Source of the DNA: JBOFDK01 sp051646925
Lineage (GTDB): Bacteria; Bacillota; Clostridia; Lachnospirales; Cellulosilyticaceae
Assembly (NCBI GenBank): GCA_051646925.1
Contig: JBOFDK010000117.1
Location: 1 to 6,031 of the forward strand
Length of the DNA stretch: 6,031 nucleotides
Direction: 5' to 3'
The first letter of the stretch is position 1. Each line of letters begins with the position of its first letter. Made by a program: the position numbers and the translations under genes. Below, piece by piece: positions 1 to 5,269 of the stretch. The notes under the pieces were generated by a model that saw only the letters and a program-made list of their open reading frames with translations, was not told where the DNA came from and did no database searches.

Positions 1-1
1 A

Positions 2-163
2 CTAGTAAACACATATGCGCATATTCATACACCACTTATTATTTCATTAATTAGAAGTAGTTACGGAATTATATTTGGAGTAATTATAGGTATAGTTGTC
101 ATTTATGTATTGAAAATTATCGTGAAGGTGGCAAAAAAATGGATTCCAAATTTAGAGTTGTAA
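2..163 (+). CDS. C-terminal end of a membrane protein, probably DUF5693 family (5'-truncated by window edge)
   Basis: Frame 2 is open from the window start to a TAA at 161-163, about 53 codons. The peptide begins LVNTYAHIHTPLIISLIRSS and continues with a hydrophobic segment rich in Ile, Val and Gly (about 18-20 residues, one membrane helix). It ends in a basic tail (KVAKKW) and a short polar end. A His-x-His-Thr-Pro stretch, then an S-x-x-R-S motif, then a Gly-rich helix is what I recall of the C-terminus of DUF5693 proteins. These are large multi-pass proteins that often precede csaB in Clostridia and Bacilli. The end overlaps csaB by 25 bp, which supports a real, translationally coupled gene. 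The function of DUF5693 is unknown to me; a role in export or assembly of cell-wall polysaccharide is inference from context. The open frame is directly visible, but the family name is from memory. Confidence 0.68.
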   Translation, partial: LVNTYAHIHTPLIISLIRSSYGIIFGVIIGIVVIYVLKIIVKVAKKWIPNLEL

Positions 164-1245
164 TATCAGGATATTATGGATTTAACAATATAGGAGATGA
201 AGCAGTTTTAAAAACTATTATTGAAAGTTTACAAAATGAAATGCCAAATGTTGAAATAAATGTACTTTCACATAATCCAGAAGAAACAGCTAAAACGTAC
301 AACACAAATAGTACAAACAGATGGGATTTAAAAAAAGTTTTTAAAACTATTAAACAAAGTGATTTACTAATAAGCGGTGGTGGAAGTTTATTGCAAGATG
401 TAACAAGTATGAAAACTATTCCATACTATTTATTAATCGTTTTTATGGCACAACTAGCAAAGAAAAAATGCGTCTTTTATTCACAAGGAATAGGTCCAGT
501 AAACAAATGGCATAACAAATGGTTAATTAAAAAAGTAGTAAACAATGTTGAGCACGTTTTCGTAAGAGATGAAGCATCATTTAATTTACTAAAGTCAATA
601 GGCGTAAAAACAAATATGACACAAGTTATAGACCCTGTATTTGGTATTAAGGCAAATGAAGAAATAGCACAAAAATTTCAATTGGAAATGGGAAATGGAT
701 TAAAAGTTGGAATAGCAATAAGACCATGGCACAACGATGAAATACTAATTCAAAGTATAAAAAGTGGTATAGAAAAACTACTAGAAAAAAACTACAACGT
801 ATATCTAATACCAATGTATTATGATGAAGATTTAAAAATAGCAAAACAAGTAGCAGAAGGTTTTGATACAGATAAAGTACATCTTATGGAAGAAAAATAT
901 TCGATAGATGAAATAGTTGGGATTATATCGTGTATGGATTTTATAATAGGTATGAGGTTACACAGCCTTATTATGGCTATAGCACTAGATAGACCATGTA
1001 TTGCAATTTCATATGACCCGAAAGTAACAAATATTATGAAAGAAATGGCAGTGGATAATATTATAGATGTAGATAAAATAAATGGTGAACAACTAAAAAA
1101 CACTATTGAAATATTTTTAAGCAACGAAGAAAAAGAACAACAAAAAATAAAGACAGCTTATGAAATGCGTAGAAGCGACTTAGAAAAACCAGTTGAGACT
1201 ATTAAAACAATTCTAGAAAGGAGTAGAACAAATGAAAAAAATTAA
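139..1245 (+). CDS. csaB: Polysaccharide pyruvyl transferase CsaB
   Basis: This 368-residue protein has the usual length for CsaB. The family transfers pyruvate from phosphoenolpyruvate as a ketal onto an N-acetylmannosamine-type sugar of the secondary cell-wall polysaccharide, making the ligand for SLH domains of S-layer proteins. Visible signatures are the N-terminal GYYGFNNIGDEAVL (residues 11-24), the glycine-rich LLISGGGSLLQD (76-87), YSQGIGP (114-120), a VRDEAS segment near 142-147, and GMRLHS (271-276) with the conserved Arg273 and His275. The fold has two Rossmann-like halves and no signal peptide or membrane segment, so it should act in the cytoplasm. The ATG at 139 is supported by GAAGGTGG (124-131) seven bases upstream. 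It begins inside the preceding gene and ends 14 bp inside tagA, so the three are probably one operon. Arginine is almost always AGA or AGG here, unlike msmK downstream. The family call is firm; the sugar acceptor is inferred. Confidence 0.93.
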   Translation: MDSKFRVVISGYYGFNNIGDEAVLKTIIESLQNEMPNVEINVLSHNPEETAKTYNTNSTNRWDLKKVFKTIKQSDLLISGGGSLLQDVTSMKTIPYYLLIVFMAQLAKKKCVFYSQGIGPVNKWHNKWLIKKVVNNVEHVFVRDEASFNLLKSIGVKTNMTQVIDPVFGIKANEEIAQKFQLEMGNGLKVGIAIRPWHNDEILIQSIKSGIEKLLEKNYNVYLIPMYYDEDLKIAKQVAEGFDTDKVHLMEEKYSIDEIVGIISCMDFIIGMRLHSLIMAIALDRPCIAISYDPKVTNIMKEMAVDNIIDVDKINGEQLKNTIEIFLSNEEKEQQKIKTAYEMRRSDLEKPVETIKTILERSRTNEKN

Positions 1246-1969
1246 AATTCTAGGTGTTAATGTAGATATGGTTACGATGCAAGAAGCAGTAGAACGTGCA
1301 GATAGATATATAAGAGAAGCGGGATTTCATAGTATATTCACACCAAATCCAGAAATAATTATGCTAGCTCAAGACGATGAAGAAATGATGCGTGCAATGC
1401 AGCAAGCAGACTTAATAATTCCAGATGGTATAGGTGTAGTAATTGCATCTAAAATACAAAAAGGTGAACAACTACCAGAACGAGTACCAGGATTTGATTT
1501 CGTTCAAGAAACGATGAAACGTGCAGCAGATAAAGGTTACACATATTATTTTCTTGGGGGAAAACCAGGTGTAGCAGAAGAAGCAAAAAAGAAAATGGAA
1601 GAAAAATATCCAGGAATACAGATTGCAGGATATAAAGATGGTTACTTTAAAGAAGAAGATATACCAAATGTTATAGAAGATATCAATAACTCCAAAGCAA
1701 ACATATTACTAGTATGCTTAGGTGCTCCAAAACAAGAAAAGTGGATAATGAAATATAAAGACCAATTACCATTTGTACGTATTGCCGTAGGTGCAGGAGG
1801 TTCATTAGATGGTATGGCAGGAATAGTGCCACGAGCACCTAAATTCTATCAAGCTATTGGTATGGAGTGGTTATATCGTCTTGCAAAACAACCATCAAGA
1901 TGGAGAAGAGTTTTAGTTATACCACAATTTTTAGTTAAAGTAGTGAAAGAAAAAAATAGAATTAAATAA
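1232..1969 (+). CDS. tagA: WecG/TagA/CpsF family glycosyltransferase (GT26), probable N-acetylmannosaminyltransferase
   Basis: The 245-residue protein matches the WecG/TagA/CpsF family throughout. These enzymes transfer an amino sugar, ManNAc in TagA, onto an undecaprenyl-diphosphate-linked GlcNAc at the inner face of the membrane, committing the lipid to a wall polymer. Visible motifs: GVNVDMVT (8-15), TPNPE (37-41), IIPDGIGV (62-69) containing the likely catalytic Asp65, RVPGFDF (84-90), YFLGGKPG (106-113), LGAPKQEKWI (163-172), GAGGSLDGMAG (187-197) and RAPKF (201-205). The C-terminus, from about 210, is rich in Arg, Trp and aliphatic residues (RLAKQPSRWRR); in studied TagA enzymes this appendage contacts the membrane and helps complete the active site. 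The start at 1232 has AAAGGAG (1217-1223) eight bases upstream and lies 14 bp inside csaB. Next to csaB, the product is more likely an SLH-binding secondary polymer than classical wall teichoic acid. The exact donor and acceptor are inferred. Confidence 0.92.
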   Translation: MKKIKILGVNVDMVTMQEAVERADRYIREAGFHSIFTPNPEIIMLAQDDEEMMRAMQQADLIIPDGIGVVIASKIQKGEQLPERVPGFDFVQETMKRAADKGYTYYFLGGKPGVAEEAKKKMEEKYPGIQIAGYKDGYFKEEDIPNVIEDINNSKANILLVCLGAPKQEKWIMKYKDQLPFVRIAVGAGGSLDGMAGIVPRAPKFYQAIGMEWLYRLAKQPSRWRRVLVIPQFLVKVVKEKNRIK

Positions 1970-2011
1970 AACATAATTAATAGATTAAAGATAAAACTAC
2001 AGTAAATTTAT

Positions 2012-2069
2012 AAAGCCCATATAAAATAGACACTTTGAAAAAAGCCTATTTATATATGGGCTTTTTTTT
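2012..2069 (+). terminator. Intrinsic terminator of the csaB–tagA operon
   Basis: An AAAGCCCATATAAAATAG arm (2012-2029) pairs with 2046-2064. The stem is about 18 bp with a single bulged A and a 16-base loop, followed by eight T residues (2062-2069). It lies 42 bp after the tagA stop. A second, shorter hairpin (AAAAAAGCC at 2038-2046 with GGCTTTTTT at 2059-2067) competes for the same 3' arm; it also ends in the T tract, so either fold should terminate. Confidence 0.9.
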
Positions 2070-2514
2070 GTAGTGGAATAAATGAAGTAACAAAATAAAG
2101 TAGTAGGAATAGGATATATAAATATAATGAAAAAAAATTAATGACAATGGAGTAAATAAGATAGCAGTTTGTTTTTTAGTATTATTTTTGATTATAGTAA
2201 ACTAGTCTAAAAAAACTAATACAAATTAGGTGAAAATTACAAAAGAATAAAACAAAAAACAGAAAAAGACTGAATAATAATTAAAAATACACACATATAT
2301 ACAAAAATAAACTTTCGAATAGACTTGAAAGACAATTAAAGGTGATAAGTCAAAAAAAAAGGCAATTAATTTGTATATAATATCTGAATTGAAACACTTA
2401 TAAAGCATAGAAATAGGATAAAATAGATAAAAGACCAATATTTGGAAATTGAAATAGAACTATTGACTAAAGATATAAGAATGTTTTTAGAGAAATAGCG
2501 AATAGAATGAAAAA
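2070..2514. other. Gene-poor AT-rich spacer between tagA and msmK
   Basis: I see no convincing gene in these ~445 bases on either strand. Stop codons are frequent, and the longest reverse-strand open stretch has a low-complexity Phe/Tyr/Ile composition typical of chance reading of A/T-rich DNA. It holds a perfect TATAAT (2376-2381) without a good -35 element, a weak candidate promoter further down, and a short hydrophobic reading frame (2152-2205) without a start codon. No tRNA, riboswitch or repeat was recognised. Its length suggests a long leader or upstream regulatory region for msmK, but nothing shows this directly. Confidence 0.6.
2449..2479 (+). promoter_or_regulatory. Weak candidate promoter for msmK
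   Basis: TTGAAA (2449-2454) is followed by TATAAG (2474-2479) with a 19-base spacer, longer than the usual 17; at 17 bases the -10 would be the poorer GATATA. A TTGACT at 2463-2468 has no good -10 partner. The perfect TATAAT at 2376-2381 lacks a recognisable -35 and would give a leader of roughly 190 bases. Some promoter must lie in this spacer because the tagA terminator is upstream, but the sequence does not settle which. Confidence 0.25.
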
Positions 2515-2565
2515 ATGAATTATAGTATCATTAATTTAGTCAAGCACTTAAATGAGTTATCCAAC

Positions 2566-2573
2566 AGAGGAGG
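2566..2573 (+). promoter_or_regulatory. Strong ribosome binding site fixing the msmK start
   Basis: AGAGGAGG lies seven bases before the ATG at 2581. It is a near-perfect Shine-Dalgarno sequence. It rules out the in-frame upstream ATG at 2515, whose 22 extra residues match nothing in the family and which has no such site in front of it. Confidence 0.9.
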
Positions 2574-2580
2574 AATAATT

Positions 2581-3699
2581 ATGGCAGAATTAAAATTAAA
2601 TAATATTTATAAGCGTTACCCTAATGGGTTTACAGCGGTTAAAGATTTCAATTTACATATCGAAGATAAAGAATTTATTATTTTCGTAGGACCATCTGGA
2701 TGTGGTAAATCAACAACATTACGTATGATTGCAGGTCTTGAAGAAATTTCTTCAGGGGAACTGTGGATCGGGGATAAACTATGTAATGATGTAGCACCAA
2801 AAGATCGTGATATTGCCATGGTATTCCAAAACTATGCGCTATACCCACATATGTCTGTATATGACAATATGGCATTCGGACTTAAACTTCGTAAAACACC
2901 AAAAGATGAAATTGACCGTAGAGTTCGTGAAGCTGCTAAAGTTTTAGATATTGACCAATGTTTAGACCGTAAACCGAAAGCATTATCAGGTGGACAAAGA
3001 CAACGTGTTGCTATGGGGCGTGCTATCGTACGTGAGCCAAAAGTATTCTTAATGGATGAGCCTTTATCAAACCTTGATGCTAAACTTCGTGTGCAAATGA
3101 GAACAGAAATCTCAAAATTACACCAAAGACTTCAAACAACATTTGTTTACGTAACACACGATCAAGTAGAAGCGATGACACTTGGAACAAGAATTGTTGT
3201 ATTAAAAGATGGTATAGTTCAACAAGTTGATTCTCCAACAAAGTTATACGCAAATCCAGAAAACTTATTCGTAGCAGGATTTATCGGGTCACCACAAATG
3301 AACTTCTTTGAAACAAAAGTTGTTAGTCGTGGTAATGAAGTAGCTCTTGTTTTAGGTGATGCAGAAATTGTACTACCAAAAGATAAAGCAGAGGCACTTA
3401 CTGCTGGTGGATATGTGAACAAAGAAGTAATGATGGGAATTCGTCCAGAACACGTAGCAGATATGGAAACAGTAAATGAATATGAAAAACCACGTTATTC
3501 AGTTGTTACAGCAAACGTTGAAGTAACAGAATTACTTGGTTCAGAAACATACCTTTACATGGTTTGCCAAGGTCAAAATATGACTGGTCGTGTTAATCCA
3601 AACTGTAAAGCAAAACCAGGGTCAACTATTTCAATAGGTATTGAAGTAGAAAAAATCCATTTATTTGATATTGAAACACAATTGACAATTATAAATTAA
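2581..3699 (+). CDS. msmK: Carbohydrate ABC importer ATP-binding subunit, MsmK/UgpC/MalK type
   Basis: From ATG 2581 the protein has 372 residues, the standard MalK/UgpC length. It hydrolyses ATP at the inner face of the membrane to drive CUT1-class import of oligosaccharides or glycerol-phosphate. The nucleotide-binding domain (about 1-235) shows an aromatic A-loop (Tyr13), Walker A GPSGCGKST (37-45), Q-loop Gln83, signature LSGGQ (135-139), Walker B VFLMDEP (155-161), D-loop SNLDAK (163-168) and switch His193. The C-terminal part is the TOBE/regulatory domain typical of MalK-like proteins, with the landmark MGIRPEH (285-291). All catalytic residues are present. It stands alone between terminators with no permease or binding-protein gene beside it, which fits a shared ATPase serving several importers, as shown for MsmK in streptococci. 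Arginine is mostly CGT here, in contrast to csaB, suggesting high expression. The family is certain; the sugars are not. The symbol is by similarity; ugpC or malK-like would serve equally. Confidence 0.93.
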   Translation: MAELKLNNIYKRYPNGFTAVKDFNLHIEDKEFIIFVGPSGCGKSTTLRMIAGLEEISSGELWIGDKLCNDVAPKDRDIAMVFQNYALYPHMSVYDNMAFGLKLRKTPKDEIDRRVREAAKVLDIDQCLDRKPKALSGGQRQRVAMGRAIVREPKVFLMDEPLSNLDAKLRVQMRTEISKLHQRLQTTFVYVTHDQVEAMTLGTRIVVLKDGIVQQVDSPTKLYANPENLFVAGFIGSPQMNFFETKVVSRGNEVALVLGDAEIVLPKDKAEALTAGGYVNKEVMMGIRPEHVADMETVNEYEKPRYSVVTANVEVTELLGSETYLYMVCQGQNMTGRVNPNCKAKPGSTISIGIEVEKIHLFDIETQLTIIN

Positions 3700-3710
3700 T
3701 AAAAAGATAA

Positions 3711-3729
3711 GGCTATCTGAAAGATAGCT
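3711..3729 (+). repeat. Short hairpin just after msmK
   Basis: GCTATCT (3712-3718) and AGATAGC (3722-3728) form a perfect 7-bp stem with a GAA loop, extended by one G-U pair. It starts about 12 bases after the msmK stop. No T tract follows, so it is not itself a terminator; a role as a 3' stability element is inference. Confidence 0.6.
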
Positions 3730-3747
3730 GCTAAACCAAGTCTAAAG

Positions 3748-3777
3748 GATTACTAAACTAAATTTTAAGAAGTAATC
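3748..3777 (+). repeat. Second inverted repeat downstream of msmK
   Basis: GATTACT (3748-3754) and AGTAATC (3771-3777) are perfect complements separated by 16 A/T-rich bases. It sits between the small hairpin at 3711 and the terminator at 3795, and no T tract follows. It could be a processing or protection structure of the msmK 3' end, or chance in A/T-rich DNA. Confidence 0.35.
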
Positions 3778-3794
3778 AATAAAAAAGACATATA

Positions 3795-3836
3795 AAAAAA
3801 CATCTACGCTTTTGAATAAAAGCGTAGATGTTTTTT
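3795..3836. terminator. Perfect, probably bidirectional intrinsic terminator after msmK
   Basis: CATCTACGCTTTT (3801-3813) pairs perfectly with 3818-3830 around a GAAT loop, a 13-bp stem. A run of seven A (3794-3800) precedes it and six T (3831-3836) follow, extending the duplex to 19 bp. The flanking A and T runs let it act on either strand, although no gene was found on the - strand nearby. It separates msmK from the regulator–ftsEX unit. Confidence 0.93.
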
Positions 3837-4079
3837 ATATACAAAATAATAAATCATAACGCTTTATAAACTTATAACTTTTCAATAGTCTTTTTTGTTT
3901 TCTATACTAAATTATTAATATTGCCAATGAATTATCTATCTAATATTCTTTTATTTGAAATAATAGACTTTAATAGAAGAATAAATAGTACAATAGAGCA
4001 GATAGCATAAATAAAAACAGTATAAGGAGTATTTAAATAAAGATTTAAGTAGATTATAGGGACATATGCTTTATTTTTT
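3837..4079. other. Regulatory spacer upstream of the regulator–ftsEX unit
   Basis: I see no gene here. The stretch contains a 13-base palindrome-like repeat, TTATTT-G-AAATAA (3951-3963), nested inside a longer pair TATTCTT (3944-3950) / AAGAATA (3977-3983). It also has an AAATAAAG (4035-4042) / CTTTATTT (4069-4076) pair. All are almost pure A/T, so chance is a serious alternative, but they sit where operator sites for the downstream promoter could lie. Confidence 0.45.
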
Positions 4080-4108
4080 TTGAAAAATAGGATAAAATGA
4101 GATATAAT
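4080..4108 (+). promoter_or_regulatory. Strong vegetative (sigma-A type) promoter of the regulator–ftsEX unit
   Basis: TTGAAA (4080-4085) and a perfect TATAAT (4103-4108) are separated by exactly 17 bases. Transcription should start near 4114-4116, leaving a leader of about 37 bases before the GTG at 4152. The -35 lies at the edge of an A/T inverted repeat (TATTTTT 4072-4078, AAAAATA 4083-4089), which might be an operator. Confidence 0.8.
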
Positions 4109-4138
4109 GCGGTAAAACTATTGGAAAATAGAAAAATT

Positions 4139-4143
4139 GGGAG
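4139..4143 (+). promoter_or_regulatory. Ribosome binding site fixing the regulator's GTG start
   Basis: GGGAG lies eight bases before the GTG at 4152. The in-frame TTG at 4137 overlaps this site and has only A-rich sequence without a Shine-Dalgarno match upstream of it, so GTG 4152 is preferred. Confidence 0.75.
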
Positions 4144-4151
4144 TTGATAAA

Positions 4152-5249
4152 GTGATTTCAAATCAAATATTACAAAGTACTATTGAAGGACTAAAGAGCA
4201 TTACAAGAAAAGAATTTAATGTTTTAGATGCAGAAGCAAAAGTGGTGGCGACTACTATCCAAAAAAATATGAGTGAGCATATGCCAGAAGTAGAAGCATT
4301 TATCAATTCACATGCAGATAGTCAAGAAATGCAAGGCTCTCATTATTTTAAAATATATGATGAGTATCTTGTTGAGTACGTACTAGCAGTAAATGGAACA
4401 GATGAAGAAGCGTATAAGTTAGGCAAAATTGGTGCACTTCAAATAAAAAGTTTGTTAGTTGCTTATAAAGAGCGTTTTGACAAAGACAATTTTGTTAAAA
4501 ACTTACTACTAGACAATTTGTTACTAGTAGATATATATGGCAGAGCAAAAAAACTTCATATTGAAAATAGAGTATCACGTGTTGTTATTTTAATAGAATC
4601 ACAACAAAATAAAGAAACTAATATTTCAGATATACTAAGAAGTTTATTTCCAGACAAAGCGCGTGATTTTGTAACAGCAGTAGATGAACGTAGCGTTATT
4701 TTGGTAAAAGAAGTATCTGGATTAGATGAAAGTGAAGTAGATACGTATGCAAAAATGATTTACGACACACTAAGTGCAGAAGCAATGAGCACAGTTTCAA
4801 TTGCAGTTGGAACAATTGTAGGAGATTTAAAAGATGTTTCAAATTCTTATAAAGAAGCAAGTATGGCACTTGAAGTTGGAAAGATTTTCAATTGTGAAAA
4901 CCATATTTCAACATACTCAACATTAGGAATAGGACGTATCATTTATCAGCTACCATTACCACTATGTAAAATGTTTATTCAAGAAGTGCTAAAAGGAAGA
5001 AAAGTAGAAAACTTCGATGAAGAAACATTAATGACAGTAAACAAGTTTTTTGAAAACAGTTTAAATGTATCAGAAACTTCAAGACAACTATATATTCACC
5101 GTAATACACTAGTATATCGCTTGGACAAACTATTAAAAATGACGGGGTTAGACCTTCGTAAGTTTGACGATGCAATTGTTTTTAAGATTACTATTATGGT
5201 AAGCCAATACATGGAATATATGGAACGACAAAATATGAGCAAGTTCTAG
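4152..5249 (+). CDS. CdaR/PucR-type helix-turn-helix transcriptional regulator
   Basis: From GTG 4152 the protein has 365 residues. Three parts can be seen. An N-terminal region (about 1-130) beginning ISNQILQSTIEGLKSIT resembles the ligand-sensing domain of sugar-diacid regulators, with an early Leu/Ile-rich helix and a VLDAEAKVVATT strand-turn. A middle region (about 140-260) starting at RVVILIES resembles the degenerate GGDEF-like domain of CdaR/PucR proteins; no intact GGDEF motif is seen, so no cyclic-di-GMP synthesis is expected. The C-terminal domain (about 290-350) is a PucR-type helix-turn-helix, with LNVSETSRQLYIHRNTLVYRL spanning residues 304-324; the IHRNTLVYRLDKL segment is diagnostic. 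There is no signal peptide or membrane segment, so it acts in the cytoplasm on DNA. It has its own strong promoter and ends only 20 bases before ftsE, so it probably shares a transcript with ftsEX and may regulate it. The ligand and targets cannot be read from the sequence. The DNA-binding family is firm; the sensor assignment is moderate. Confidence 0.85.
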   Translation: MISNQILQSTIEGLKSITRKEFNVLDAEAKVVATTIQKNMSEHMPEVEAFINSHADSQEMQGSHYFKIYDEYLVEYVLAVNGTDEEAYKLGKIGALQIKSLLVAYKERFDKDNFVKNLLLDNLLLVDIYGRAKKLHIENRVSRVVILIESQQNKETNISDILRSLFPDKARDFVTAVDERSVILVKEVSGLDESEVDTYAKMIYDTLSAEAMSTVSIAVGTIVGDLKDVSNSYKEASMALEVGKIFNCENHISTYSTLGIGRIIYQLPLPLCKMFIQEVLKGRKVENFDEETLMTVNKFFENSLNVSETSRQLYIHRNTLVYRLDKLLKMTGLDLRKFDDAIVFKITIMVSQYMEYMERQNMSKF

Positions 5250-5269
5250 TATGTTAGGGGATTGACAAA

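Noticed and set aside
647..1124. Reverse-strand open frames opposite csaB
   Set aside because: They are antisense shadows of a clearly conserved gene, with no domain of their own. The same holds for the reverse frames opposite msmK, the regulator and ftsE.
2226..2438. Reverse-strand frame of about 70 codons in the tagA–msmK spacer
   Set aside because: Its Phe/Tyr/Ile-rich low-complexity peptide is what A/T-rich DNA gives by chance; no recognisable domain is seen.
2515..2580. N-terminal extension of the msmK product from an upstream in-frame ATG
   Set aside because: The 22 added residues do not fit the family, that ATG has no ribosome site, and a near-perfect one serves ATG 2581.
3857..3872. 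cre-like (CcpA) site around ATAACGCTTTAT
   Set aside because: It has about three mismatches at conserved positions, and its distance from the promoter at 4080 makes it unconvincing.
4035..4081. AAATAAAG / CTTTATTT pair followed by a run of T, as a second terminator after msmK
   Set aside because: The stem has a single G-C pair and a 26-base loop, so it is too weak; a perfect terminator already lies at 3795-3836, and the T run leads into the promoter.
4152..5249. Active diguanylate cyclase in the regulator's middle domain
   Set aside because: No GGDEF-type catalytic motif is visible; CdaR/PucR proteins carry a degenerate, non-catalytic version.
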